Assembly (NCBI RefSeq): GCF_015708085.1
Contig: NZ_JADNYM010000007.1
Location: 62,001 to 126,000, forward strand
DNA: 64,000 nt
DNA from: Arthrobacter terrae
GTDB lineage: Bacteria > Actinomycetota > Actinomycetes > Actinomycetales > Micrococcaceae
Direction of reading: 5' to 3'
A program made the position numbers and the translations under genes. The notes under the pieces were generated by a model. The model was not told the origin of the DNA. It ran no database searches and saw only the letters and a list, made by a program, of their open reading frames with translations. Shown one piece after another: positions 1 through 8,429 of this stretch. Every line of letters starts with the position of its first letter. Position 1 is the first letter of the stretch.

Positions 1-332
1 AGGAACTGCGCCCCAGTCTGAACCCCGGGAGCCCGGATCCCGTTCTGCTTTCCAACTTTGACGGAGGGCCGGTAACTTCCGGTGACGGCGCTGTTGAAAG
101 CCTCATTGCCCAGGTTTCCCGGCCGGTACGTTGGGACCTGTGCATGGAAACGATGGTCTCCATGGGTGTCACGGCGCTGATTGAGCTCTCCCCGGCCGGG
201 ACCCTGACGGGCCTGGCGAAGCGGGCGATGCCCGGCGTTACCTGCATTGCCGTCAAATCCCCCGAGGATCTCGAATCCGCCAAGGACCTGCTTGTGGCCG
301 CGCTGGCCGGGCGGAAAGAAGGAACCGAATGA
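1..332 (+). CDS. fabD: Malonyl-CoA:ACP transacylase FabD, C-terminal part
   Basis: The reading frame is open from base 3 and runs off the left edge; about 109 C-terminal residues are present. FabD moves malonyl groups from CoA to ACP for type II fatty-acid synthesis in the cytoplasm. The stretch VRWDLCMETM followed by ALIELSPAGTLTGLAKR is the conserved FabD C-terminal region; the catalytic GHSLG serine lies outside the window. Its TGA overlaps the fabH ATG (ATGA), so the two are translationally coupled at the head of a fabD-fabH-acpP-fabF operon. Confidence 0.93.
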   Translation, partial: ELRPSLNPGSPDPVLLSNFDGGPVTSGDGAVESLIAQVSRPVRWDLCMETMVSMGVTALIELSPAGTLTGLAKRAMPGVTCIAVKSPEDLESAKDLLVAALAGRKEGTE

Positions 333-1396
333 GCACTCCCACGCTCCAGCAGAACCCGATGCGCGAATTTACGCGCATCCTGGGCATCGGGGCCTACCGC
401 CCGGACATTATCGTCACCAATGACGACGTCTGCCAATGGATTGATTCTTCGGACGAGTGGATCCGCCAGCGCACCGGCATTGTGACCCGGCATCGAGCCG
501 GCAGGGACGTCAGCGTTGTCGACATGGCCGAGGGCGCCGCCCGCGAGGCACTCCGCGGCGCCGGCATCGACGCTGCCCAGCTTGGCGCCGTCATAGTCTC
601 CACGGTCACCCATCCGTATGCAACGCCGTCGGCCGCCTCCTTGCTCGCTGAGCGCCTCGGTGCCACACCGGCCCCCGCCTATGACGTTTCCGCGGCCTGC
701 GCCGGCTACTGCTACGGCGTGGCACAAGGGGACGCGCTGGTCCGCGCCGGCACTGCCGATTACGTGCTGGTGGTCGGCGTCGAAAAGCTCTCGGACGTGA
801 TTGACAACCACGAGCGCACCATCTCCTTCCTGCTCGGCGACGGCGCCGGCGCCGTGGTGATCGGGCCCGCCGAACGTGCCGGAATCGGACCGACCGTGTG
901 GGGCTCGGACGGAAGCCGCTGGGATGCCATCGGCATGACGCACTCCCAGCTCGACATCCGTGACTTCAGTATCGCCGCAATGAAAAACGAGGACGACGAC
1001 GGCGACCTGGCCGCCGTCGGCGACGAACACGCTAAGTTATGGCCGACACTGCGCCAGGACGGACAAACCGTCTTCCGATGGGCCGTCTGGGAGATGGCCA
1101 AGGTGGCCAAGCAGGCCCTCGATGCCGCGGGCATCACCGCCGATCAGCTCTCAGCGTTCGTGCCGCACCAGGCCAACATGCGCATCATTGACGAGCTGGC
1201 AAAACAGTTGAAAATCCCGGATTCGGTGCTGATCGGACGCGACATTGAGAACGCGGGCAATACTTCGGCGGCGTCCATCCCGCTGGCCACCCACAGGCTG
1301 CTGCAGGAAAATCCCGGGCTGAGCGGTGGCCTCTCCCTGCAGATCGGCTTCGGAGCCGGGCTCGTGTTTGGGGCCCAGGTCATCGAGTTGCCATAG
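329..1396 (+). CDS. fabH: Beta-ketoacyl-ACP synthase III (FabH)
   Basis: FabH condenses a short or branched acyl-CoA with malonyl-ACP to start fatty-acid synthesis. The protein has 355 residues, slightly longer than typical because of an acidic stretch near residues 220-235 (NEDDDGDLAAVGDE). The thiolase-fold catalytic triad is visible: Cys124 in SAACAG, His280 in VPHQANMRIID and Asn311 in AGNTSAAS. The ATG start overlaps the fabD stop by 4 nt. Actinobacterial FabH often prefers branched primers; that is family knowledge, not visible here. Confidence 0.95.
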   Translation: MSTPTLQQNPMREFTRILGIGAYRPDIIVTNDDVCQWIDSSDEWIRQRTGIVTRHRAGRDVSVVDMAEGAAREALRGAGIDAAQLGAVIVSTVTHPYATPSAASLLAERLGATPAPAYDVSAACAGYCYGVAQGDALVRAGTADYVLVVGVEKLSDVIDNHERTISFLLGDGAGAVVIGPAERAGIGPTVWGSDGSRWDAIGMTHSQLDIRDFSIAAMKNEDDDGDLAAVGDEHAKLWPTLRQDGQTVFRWAVWEMAKVAKQALDAAGITADQLSAFVPHQANMRIIDELAKQLKIPDSVLIGRDIENAGNTSAASIPLATHRLLQENPGLSGGLSLQIGFGAGLVFGAQVIELP

Positions 1397-1513
1397 TGGC
1401 CGCTGCCGCGCGCAACTTTGCCGCATAGCATTTCGGACCACAACCGTGGTTTGATCAACACTGCTTCACCCCATTACCGACGACAAAGAAAACCACAAGA
1501 AAAGGAGCCACTA

Positions 1514-1759
1514 ATGGCTAGCAACGAAGAAATCCTGGCCGGTCTGGCTGAAATCGTGAACGAGGAAACCGGCCTTGCCCCTGAAGCCGTCGAAATGGAC
1601 AAGTCCTTCACCGACGATCTGGACATTGACTCCATCTCCATGATGACCATTGTGGTCAATGCCGAAGAGAAGTTCGGCGTGCGGATTCCGGACGAAGAAG
1701 TCAAGAACCTCAAGACCGTCGGCGACGCCGTCAACTTCATCTCCGGCGCACAGGCCTAG
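1514..1759 (+). CDS. acpP: Acyl carrier protein
   Basis: This 81-residue acidic protein carries the growing acyl chain on 4'-phosphopantetheine. The attachment serine is Ser40 in the motif DDLDIDSI. The frame is open upstream, but the start is fixed by a strong AAAGGAG Shine-Dalgarno at 1501-1507, seven bases before the ATG, and by the usual ACP length. It lies between fabH (118 bp upstream) and fabF (139 bp downstream) in the same direction. Confidence 0.95.
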   Translation: MASNEEILAGLAEIVNEETGLAPEAVEMDKSFTDDLDIDSISMMTIVVNAEEKFGVRIPDEEVKNLKTVGDAVNFISGAQA

Positions 1760-1800
1760 TTCTTTCGCAACTGACCTACGCCCCGCATTTGCAGGGTAGG

Positions 1801-1838
1801 GAGGATGGCCGGTTTGTCCACGGGCACCGGCCATCCTC
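1801..1838 (+). other. 13-bp perfect hairpin between acpP and fabF
   Basis: The arms 1801-1813 and 1826-1838 are exact inverted complements with a 12-nt loop. No T-run follows, so this is not a classical intrinsic terminator. By inference it could stabilise acpP mRNA or attenuate fabF, helping the high acpP to fabF ratio. Confidence 0.5.
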
Positions 1839-1898
1839 GTACATCAAGAACTGTCCTGCAGAGCATACGTTTCGTAGGAATACCCAGAGAGTAGAACC

Positions 1899-3137
1899 AT
1901 GGCCCGCAAAGTAGTCATTACCGGACTCGGAGCTACCACGCCGATCGGCGGCGACGTTCCCACCATGTGGGCGAACGCGCTCATTGGCGTGTCCGGAGCG
2001 CATACCCTGACCGCTGACTGGGTAGCCAAATATGATCTTCCCGTTCATTTTGCCGCGAAGGCTTCCACGCCTGCCACGGAGATCCTCAGCCGGGTCGAGG
2101 CCAAGCGTTTGGACCCCTCCAGCCAATTCGCAGTCGTCGCGGCCCGCGAAGCCTGGAAGGATTCGGGCATTACCGAGGTGGACCACGACCGTCTCGCCGT
2201 AGCCTTCGCTACTGGCATCGGTGGCGTCTGGACGCTGCTTGATGCGTGGGACACTCTGCGTGAGAAAGGTCCGCGCCGCGTCCTGCCGATGACGGTTCCG
2301 ATGCTGATGCCCAATGGCGCCGCCGCCGCCGTCAGCCTTGATTTGGGTGCCCGCGCCGGGGCCCATACGCCGGTGTCCGCATGTGCGTCCGGTACCGAAG
2401 CCCTGCACTTAGGACTGGAGCTGATTCGGTCCGGCAAGGCCGATGTGGTCATGGCCGGAGGCGCCGAAGCCGCCATCCATCCACTGCCGATGGCGTCCTT
2501 CTCATCGATGCAGGCGCTTTCCCGGCGCAATGACGACCCGGAACACGCGTCCCGCCCCTACGACCGGGACCGCGACGGCTTCGTCATGGGCGAGGGAGCC
2601 GGCGCTTTGGTCCTCGAAGCCGAAGAGCATGCGCTGGCCCGCGGCGCCCACATATACGGCGAACTGGCTGGGACATCGGTCACGGCCGATGCTTACCACA
2701 TCACGGCTCCCGATCCGGAAGGGCTCGGTGCCACCCGGGCGTTGAAGGCGGCCCTCTTTGACGCCCGTGCGCAAAACACCGACGTGGTGCACGTCAACGC
2801 GCATGCGACCTCGACTCCGGTGGGCGACAAGCCGGAGTACACCGCACTGAAGGCGGCCCTGGGCAGCCACGTGGACAATGTAGCGGTCTCGGCCACTAAG
2901 TCCCAAACGGGGCACCTGCTGGGCGCGTCGGGGGCCGTTGAAGCTGTCATGACAGTGCTGGCTGTGTACAACCGCAAGGCGCCGGCCACGATCAACCTGG
3001 AAAACCAGGATCCGGAGATCCCGCTTGACATTGTCACCACGGCCCGTGACCTGCCGGCCGGCGACTTCGTGGCATTGAGTAATTCCTTCGGATTTGGCGG
3101 ACACAATGCCGTCATCGTCATCCGGAACACGAACTAA
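1899..3137 (+). CDS. fabF: Beta-ketoacyl-ACP synthase II (FabF)
   Basis: Elongating condensing enzyme of type II fatty-acid synthesis, 412 residues, the normal length. The Cys-His-His catalytic set is present: Cys162 in VSACASGTEALH, His302 in VNAHATSTPVGD and His339 in KSQTGHLLGA. It is the last gene of the fab operon and is followed within about 30 bp by a GC-rich hairpin with a T-tract. Confidence 0.95.
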   Translation: MARKVVITGLGATTPIGGDVPTMWANALIGVSGAHTLTADWVAKYDLPVHFAAKASTPATEILSRVEAKRLDPSSQFAVVAAREAWKDSGITEVDHDRLAVAFATGIGGVWTLLDAWDTLREKGPRRVLPMTVPMLMPNGAAAAVSLDLGARAGAHTPVSACASGTEALHLGLELIRSGKADVVMAGGAEAAIHPLPMASFSSMQALSRRNDDPEHASRPYDRDRDGFVMGEGAGALVLEAEEHALARGAHIYGELAGTSVTADAYHITAPDPEGLGATRALKAALFDARAQNTDVVHVNAHATSTPVGDKPEYTALKAALGSHVDNVAVSATKSQTGHLLGASGAVEAVMTVLAVYNRKAPATINLENQDPEIPLDIVTTARDLPAGDFVALSNSFGFGGHNAVIVIRNTN

Positions 3138-3167
3138 ACCGCGCACTAGCGGCAGGAAACAGCGAAG

Positions 3168-3194
3168 CGGCCGGGCCCCGGCCCCGGCCGTTTT
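3168..3194 (+). terminator. Intrinsic terminator after fabF
   Basis: An 8-bp all-GC stem (cggccggg / cccggccg, short GC loop) is followed directly by TTTT. It lies 30 bp after the fabF stop and plausibly ends the fab operon. Confidence 0.6.
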
Positions 3195-3304
3195 GGTTCC
3201 GGCCTCTTGGTTCCGGCCTCTTGGTTCCGGCCGCTTAGTTACGGTCGCTTAGTTGCGGTCGCTTAGTTACGGTCGCTTAGGCCCGGTGGCTTTGTTACGG
3301 CCGG
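3193..3304. repeat. 14-bp minisatellite, 8 units
   Basis: Eight head-to-tail 14-bp units run from 3193, drifting from ttggttccggcctc through ttagttacggtcgc to tttgttacggccgg. Units 1 and 2 are identical, as are units 4 and 6. The array lies between the convergent fabF and DUF3145 genes and has no spacers, so it is not CRISPR. A second array with the same 14-bp period is at 27641-27696. Confidence 0.85.
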
Positions 3305-3385
3305 TTCGGGACAGCCGCCTAGCTATGGAGCGGCGGCCACCGGAGATGGTTGCAGTAGCCGATGGACCTGAGATAACCCGCGGAA

Positions 3386-3889
3386 TCAGCCAACCTGGTG
3401 GAGCCAGCGCACCGGCGCTCCCTCACCTGCGTGGCGGAACGCCTCCAGTTCCTCATCCCACGCTTCGCCGAGGGCCAGCGAGAGCTCATGGTAGACGGCA
3501 GCTGGATCCCCTGCCCCCGACTCGTAGGCGTAACGGATTCGGTCCTCCGTGACCATAATATTTCCGTGTGCATCAGTCACCGCATGGAATATGCCCAGTT
3601 CCGGGGTATGCGACCAGCGGCCACCGTCAACTCCGGCGCTTGGCTCCTCGGCCACTTCGTAACGCAGATGGGCCCAGCCGCGCAGGGCTGAAGCCAACTG
3701 CGCCCCCGTACCCGGTACCCCGGCCCACGACAGTTCGGCACGCATCATGCCAGGTGCAGCTGGCTGCGCCGCCCAGTCCAACTGGGTGCGCCGGTCCACG
3801 ACAGAGCCGACGGCCCACTCAATATGCGGGCACAGCGCAGTAGGGGCCGAGTGAATAAACAAAACACCGCGTGTCATCAAAGCAGACAT
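3386..3889 (-). CDS. DUF3145 family protein
   Basis: A 167-residue protein of unknown function, of a family that to my knowledge is confined to Actinobacteria. The N-terminus MTRGVLFIHSAP-ALCPHIEWA is characteristic of the family. The frame is open further upstream (to 3937), but a GGAGG Shine-Dalgarno sits just upstream of the ATG at 3889, which gives the normal length. No signal peptide or membrane segment is visible. It stands alone next to the fab operon in convergent orientation. Confidence 0.8.
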   Translation of the reverse strand: MSALMTRGVLFIHSAPTALCPHIEWAVGSVVDRRTQLDWAAQPAAPGMMRAELSWAGVPGTGAQLASALRGWAHLRYEVAEEPSAGVDGGRWSHTPELGIFHAVTDAHGNIMVTEDRIRYAYESGAGDPAAVYHELSLALGEAWDEELEAFRHAGEGAPVRWLHQVG

Positions 3890-4189
3890 TCCATCCTCCA
3901 TAGCTATAGGTACGTCTTCCCCAACGACCTTCGGCAAGGCTGAAATGATATTGCTTTATATGCGCGGAATTGCTGTTACACAGTCCCTGACCGGGCCGCT
4001 CATGCGACCCGCGTTTTCATTCTTTACAGTTGGTGGGCAATCTCTCGCCGCACTTCCTCACATTGTGCCGCATGCCGGCTAAGAACACCAGTGGAATGCC
4101 GCCGGTGGCATAACCGGCGGTGGCATGGCGCTTCCCCGTGAGTTGTGATCGATGGGCACACCCGTCACGCGCGGAGAAGGGCCCACCCG
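3890..4189. other. Intergenic region between xerC and DUF3145
   Basis: About 300 bp without a convincing gene. It must hold the DUF3145 promoter and the end of the xerC transcript. An 8-bp inverted repeat (ccgccggt at 4099 and accggcgg at 4113) could terminate xerC but lacks a T-run. A direct duplication of cacccgtcacgcgcgg lies near 4156 and 4184, reaching the xerC stop. Confidence 0.5.
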
Positions 4190-5263
4190 TCACGCGCGGG
4201 GATGGGCCTGCTGGTAGCTGCTGCGGAGCCGCTCAACCGAAACGTGTGTGTAGATTTGCGTCGTGGCAAGACTGCTGTGGCCCAGAATCTCTTGGACGGC
4301 CCGTAGATCCGCACCACCGTCGAGCAGGTGGGTGGCCGCTGAGTGGCGCAGGGCGTGCGGACCGGTGGCCGAAGTATCTCCGAGAGTCCGAAAAAGGCGG
4401 CCGACGACGGAACGCACCTGGCGCTGATCGATCCGGTTCCCGCGCTTGCCCAGAAACAGTGCCTCTGCGCTGCTGGCAGTCTCCAGTTTCGGCCTACCTG
4501 ACGAAAGCCACCGATCCAACGCCTGCGCTGCCGGTTGGCCATACGGAACGGTACGTTCCTTATTCCCCTTGCCGATGACCCGCAGCGTCCGACGCTGAGG
4601 ATCAAGGTCCCCGCGATCGAGCCCGACCAACTCTCCGACCCGCACTCCGCTGGCGTAGAGCAGCTCAACCAAGGCCAGGTCCCGGACAGCCACCGGGTCT
4701 GCGCCCACGGCATTGGCCTGCAGCACCTCAAACAGGCGACCCATTTGTTGCCGTTGCAGAACCCCCGGTAGTGTCTTGTTCCGTTTGGGCGCCTTGAGCC
4801 GCAGAGCCACGTCCAGGGCCACTAACTCCTGCCTTACCGCCCACGAGGTAAAACTGCGGGCAGTTGCAGCCCGCCGTGCCAAGGTTGCCCGGGTCAGCCC
4901 TACAGAGCTCTGCTCCCCCAGCCAACGGCGCAAGGTTCCCAACTCCAGCCCGGCCAAAGTAGTCACACCTTCCGCGAGCGCATGAATCAGCAGGCTTTCC
5001 ACGTCGCCTAGATAGGCCCGCACCGTATGAGCGGATCTGGCTTTTTCGGAGACGAGATAACGCTCAAAGTCGCCCAACGCTGCGGAAAACTCCTCCGGCA
5101 GTTGGTCAATTTCGGATCGGTCCACCTCCCTACTGTGCGTCCACGCGCGCCATCGGGCAAGCCGCAGCGCCGTGTCCGGCGGGATAAATCCGCACTGGTC
5201 CCCAGGCAGGGGACCTGCGGTGATCGACAGCGGCAGCGCGCCCGTCACCCCAATGCATTTCAC
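4190..5263 (-). CDS. xerC: Tyrosine recombinase XerC
   Basis: Site-specific recombinase that with XerD resolves chromosome dimers at dif. An N-terminal SAM-like core-binding domain (about 60-150) precedes the catalytic domain. The catalytic residues are visible: Arg in ASGVRVGEL, Lys in GKGNKERTVP, HxxR in PHALRHSAATHLL, His in ILGHSS and the nucleophile Tyr in TTQIYTHVS. The GTG start at 5263 overlaps the dprA TGA (GTGA) and gives 357 residues, about 50 more than typical, so an internal start near residue 48 is possible. It is the last gene of the yraN-comM-dprA-xerC run. Confidence 0.9.
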   Translation of the reverse strand: MKCIGVTGALPLSITAGPLPGDQCGFIPPDTALRLARWRAWTHSREVDRSEIDQLPEEFSAALGDFERYLVSEKARSAHTVRAYLGDVESLLIHALAEGVTTLAGLELGTLRRWLGEQSSVGLTRATLARRAATARSFTSWAVRQELVALDVALRLKAPKRNKTLPGVLQRQQMGRLFEVLQANAVGADPVAVRDLALVELLYASGVRVGELVGLDRGDLDPQRRTLRVIGKGNKERTVPYGQPAAQALDRWLSSGRPKLETASSAEALFLGKRGNRIDQRQVRSVVGRLFRTLGDTSATGPHALRHSAATHLLDGGADLRAVQEILGHSSLATTQIYTHVSVERLRSSYQQAHPRA

Positions 5264-6534
5264 TTCGTTCCCCTGCGGAGCCTCCAGTTGCCGTCAATGC
5301 GCTCGGCCAGTCCCATGAGTTCCAATCTACCCAGCCCTGCCAGCACCGAAGCAATGCCCAAGCCTGCCACGGAAGAAAGCTTCTCCGGTGGGCTCCCCTG
5401 CCTGGCAGGCAGCGCATCCATGAGCAGTAGATCCTCGACATTCAGCCCGTCATGGGTGGCCGCCGGGCCCGCCGGCTCACTGGCCAGGTGGTCGCCACTG
5501 ACACCGGCCAGCTCCGCCACTTCTGCTGCATCCGTAACGCAGACCGCAGAACCCTCACGCAGCAATCGGTGGCAGCCGGCCGAATTCGCGCTGAAAACGG
5601 ATCCTGGCACGGCCGCGACCTGTCGACTAAGGGAATCAGCATGATGGGCGGTATTCAGGGCGCCCGAGCGCCAGCGTGCTTCCACCACCACGGTCACAGA
5701 GCATAGGGCCGCTATGAGGCGGTTTCGTTGCAGAAAACGGTAGCGGGTGGGGTTTGTGCCAGGGGGCACCTCGGCAATCATGGACCCTTCTTGCGCAATG
5801 GTCCGCAGCAGTTCTTCATTCCCTGCTGGATAGTACCTATCGACGCCGCCCGCCATAACCGCAATGGTAGGAAGGTTCCCGGTATTGCCGCCGGCGAGTG
5901 CTCCCGAGTGCGCATGCGCGTCGATCCCGTAGGCCCCACCGCTGACAACGGTGATTCCACGCTGCGCGAGTCCCTGCGAGATCTGGCCCGTGACGGACGC
6001 CCCATAGCTGGTGTTGTCTCGGGAGCCAACCACAGCCACGCACCTGTTCAGTCCGGGAAGGACACGGCAGCGGCTCCTGCACCACAGCGCAATCGGTTCA
6101 GCCAGTCCCAAGTCGGACAAAGCTACGGGCCAATCATCGTCCTCAGGAATGAGCAAACCGCCGCCCAACCGCCTGATCACGGCCAGGTCCCGCTCCGGCG
6201 CGAGATCGTTAATGCGCGGCGCCCATCGACTAATCGAGGATTCCAATCCGAGCCAGCTGCGCAGCGCACCGGCTTCTTCCAGAAGGGTGGCGACTTTGTG
6301 TTCCGTCTCGGTTCCTGCACGTTCTTCACCCTTTGCGATGCACACGGCGCGTTCGGGCCCTACAACTCGAATCAACGCCAGCCCGGCGAGGTCCGACGGT
6401 TCCATCAGGCGGGTGAGAGCAGCCCGGGCGACCGTGACGGACGCTGGCATAGCCTTATTCCTGCCATTCCTACCGTCCACACCCTCTATGCCGTCTATGC
6501 CGTCTGTGCCGTCTGTGCCGTCCAAGCCACTCAC
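5260..6534 (-). CDS. dprA: DNA-processing protein DprA
   Basis: Single-strand DNA-binding RecA loader for transformation-type recombination. The Rossmann-like core shows VVGSRDNTSYG, SGGAYGIDAHAHSGAL, AGGVDRYYPAGNEEL and QRNRLIAAL, followed by a C-terminal winged-helix-like segment (about 360-424). I chose the GTG at 6534, which overlaps the comM TGA (GTGA); an upstream frame extension to 6624 exists. The N-terminus carries a Gly-Asp repeat (GLDGTDGTDGIDGIEG) encoded by 9-bp tandem units at 6485-6520, not part of the normal fold. Confidence 0.9.
   Translation of the reverse strand: MSGLDGTDGTDGIDGIEGVDGRNGRNKAMPASVTVARAALTRLMEPSDLAGLALIRVVGPERAVCIAKGEERAGTETEHKVATLLEEAGALRSWLGLESSISRWAPRINDLAPERDLAVIRRLGGGLLIPEDDDWPVALSDLGLAEPIALWCRSRCRVLPGLNRCVAVVGSRDNTSYGASVTGQISQGLAQRGITVVSGGAYGIDAHAHSGALAGGNTGNLPTIAVMAGGVDRYYPAGNEELLRTIAQEGSMIAEVPPGTNPTRYRFLQRNRLIAALCSVTVVVEARWRSGALNTAHHADSLSRQVAAVPGSVFSANSAGCHRLLREGSAVCVTDAAEVAELAGVSGDHLASEPAGPAATHDGLNVEDLLLMDALPARQGSPPEKLSSVAGLGIASVLAGLGRLELMGLAERIDGNWRLRRGTK
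6485..6520. repeat. 9-bp tandem repeat inside dprA
   Basis: Four 9-bp units (ctatgccgt, ctatgccgt, ctgtgccgt, ctgtgccgt) encode the Gly-x-Asp repeat at the DprA N-terminus. The unit length is a multiple of 3, so the frame is kept. Confidence 0.75.
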
Positions 6535-8072
6535 CCGTTCATCCCGCGTTGTCTCATGTTCAGCGCAAGACCCACCTGATGGCTGCCGGGCTGCGCAATT
6601 TGGGCCAAATCTGCCAACGTCCATGACAACCGAAGCACCCGGTCATAACCGCGGGCAGTCAAGGCTCCAGATTCCAGCGCCGAATCAAGGACCGCAGTTG
6701 TCCGCGACGGGAGCCGGAAGACCCCACGAAGGAGTTTTCCGCCCACGTCGGCGTTCCGCACCAGGCCATGGATTCCCAGCCGCTGGCGTTGCCTGGTCCT
6801 CGCCGCCGCCACCCTGGCGGCCACCACCGCCGAACTCTCACGCTGCTCCATACTGGATAATTCCGCGAGGGAAACCCGGTTTACCCGGAGCTGAATGTCC
6901 ACTCGGTCCAGAAGCGGCCCGGACAGCCGTCCGAAGTATCTCCGGCGCGCCATTGCGGTACATGTACAGTCCTGTCCTTTCCCCGATGCCCGGCCGCAAG
7001 GACACGGGTTCGCTGCCAAGACAAGTTGGAACCGCGCAGGGTAGGAGGCCGTTCCCGCGGAGCGGTGCAGGATCAGTTCGCCGCTTTCCAGCGGTTGACG
7101 CAGGGCATCGAGGACCCCCCGCTCGTACTCGGGAGCCTCGTCGAGGAAGAGTACGCCGTGGTGTGCCCGGGATGCCGAGCCCGGATGGGGAATCCCGCTG
7201 CCGCCCCCGATGATGGCGACGGTACTGGCCGTGTGGTGCGGCCGCTCATAGGGCGGTCGGCGGATCAGTGCGGAAACCTGGCCGTAGCCTTCCAAGGAGT
7301 GAATGGCCGTGACCTCCATGGCCTCGGTGTCGTCTAAGTCAGGCAACAGCCCCGGAAGGCGTTCGGCCAGCATCGTTTTGCCTGCCCCCGGCGGGCCCAA
7401 CAGCAGCAGATGATGGCCACCAGCCGCGGCAACCTCTATGGCAATCCGTGCCTCCGCCTGCCCCGCCACATCAGCCAGGTCCGGCTCAGCAAGCGCGGCA
7501 CAGTCCGTTATAGCGACTCGAGGCGGGGGCTCATCCTCCTCGGCTTCCAACACCAGTTCCTGCGCCCTGGCGCCGAAGTCCAAGGCAACCCGCGCCAGCG
7601 ACCGATAGCCGGTTACCTTCGCGCCGGGAACCAGCGCAGCCTCCCTCTGATTGGCGGAAGCCACGGCGAAATCTGAGAAGCCCGCCCGGACCGCGGCTAT
7701 CACGGCCGGCAGAATCCCGCGCACCGGACGCAGCCTGCCATCGAGTCCCAACTCGGCTATGAAAACAGTACGCCCGGTGCCGCGGACATCCCCGGCCGCA
7801 CTCAGCGCCGCCATGACGATGGACAGGTCAAAAGCCGATCCCTTCTTCGGCAAGGACGCCGGAACCAAATTGACCGTGATCTTGCGTCGGCTCAGCGGAA
7901 TACCGGAATTATGTGCTGCGGCCCGGATCCGCTCCTTAGCCTCATTCAGGGATGCGTCCGGCAGCCCAAGGAGAACAAAGTTCGGCAGCGTCTGCCCAAT
8001 GTCCGCCTCGACTTCAACTATGTGACCTTCCAACCCGACCAGCGCGACCGAGAAGGCCCGCCCCATGGACAC
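6531..8072 (-). CDS. comM: Mg-chelatase-like AAA+ ATPase ComM (YifB)
   Basis: Hexameric branch-migration helicase of the YifB/ComM family, acting in recombination of imported DNA. It has an N-terminal ChlI-type domain (1-170), Walker A GPPGAGKT at 226-233, Walker B in VLFLDEAPEY and a C-terminal Mg-chelatase domain. At 513 residues it is full length. It starts with GTG directly after the yraN TAG and ends in a GTGA overlap with dprA. Part of its sequence is duplicated as a decayed fragment at 11718-12186. Confidence 0.92.
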   Translation of the reverse strand: MSMGRAFSVALVGLEGHIVEVEADIGQTLPNFVLLGLPDASLNEAKERIRAAAHNSGIPLSRRKITVNLVPASLPKKGSAFDLSIVMAALSAAGDVRGTGRTVFIAELGLDGRLRPVRGILPAVIAAVRAGFSDFAVASANQREAALVPGAKVTGYRSLARVALDFGARAQELVLEAEEDEPPPRVAITDCAALAEPDLADVAGQAEARIAIEVAAAGGHHLLLLGPPGAGKTMLAERLPGLLPDLDDTEAMEVTAIHSLEGYGQVSALIRRPPYERPHHTASTVAIIGGGSGIPHPGSASRAHHGVLFLDEAPEYERGVLDALRQPLESGELILHRSAGTASYPARFQLVLAANPCPCGRASGKGQDCTCTAMARRRYFGRLSGPLLDRVDIQLRVNRVSLAELSSMEQRESSAVVAARVAAARTRQRQRLGIHGLVRNADVGGKLLRGVFRLPSRTTAVLDSALESGALTARGYDRVLRLSWTLADLAQIAQPGSHQVGLALNMRQRGMNG

Positions 8073-8429
8073 CTAACCCACGCCCTTGAGGTACTCCAGC
8101 ACGGGTTCCCCATCGCCGCAGTCCAGCACCGCAATGGCGTCAATGCGCAGAGCCACCGGAACGACCCAGTGGTCCCGGGACCATAGCACCCCCAAGGTGC
8201 GCAGCCGGGTCAATTTGGCCGGCGTGATCGCCTCGAACGGATGGCCGAAACGCAGGGACCGGCGCGTCTTGACCTCGGCAATGACCAGACATTCGCCGTC
8301 GTACGCGACCAGATCGATCTCACCCGTGCGACACCGCCAGTTCCGGTCAACCACACGAATACCCCGGTCCTCCAGATAATCGGCCGCCAGGACCTCGCCG
8401 TGCCGGCCCAGAGCATCTTTCGCTTTCAT
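8073..8429 (-). CDS. UPF0102 / YraN family nuclease-like protein
   Basis: 118 residues with the PD-(D/E)XK-like layout of YraN proteins: GRHGEVLAADYLEDRGI, then TGEIDLVA and LVIAEVKTRRS (the E-x-K core). The ATG at 8429 has a GGAGG Shine-Dalgarno seven bases upstream; the frame is open further upstream but that part has no family match. It directly precedes comM in the common yraN-comM-dprA order. The biochemical role is unproven. Confidence 0.88.
   Translation of the reverse strand: MKAKDALGRHGEVLAADYLEDRGIRVVDRNWRCRTGEIDLVAYDGECLVIAEVKTRRSLRFGHPFEAITPAKLTRLRTLGVLWSRDHWVVPVALRIDAIAVLDCGDGEPVLEYLKGVG

Noticed and set aside
3193-3304. Possible CRISPR array
   Set aside because: Units are directly adjacent without unique spacers and there are no cas genes.
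5728-7213. Plus-strand ORFs of 283 and 400 codons over dprA and comM
   Set aside because: Antisense frames of two well-conserved genes in GC-rich DNA.
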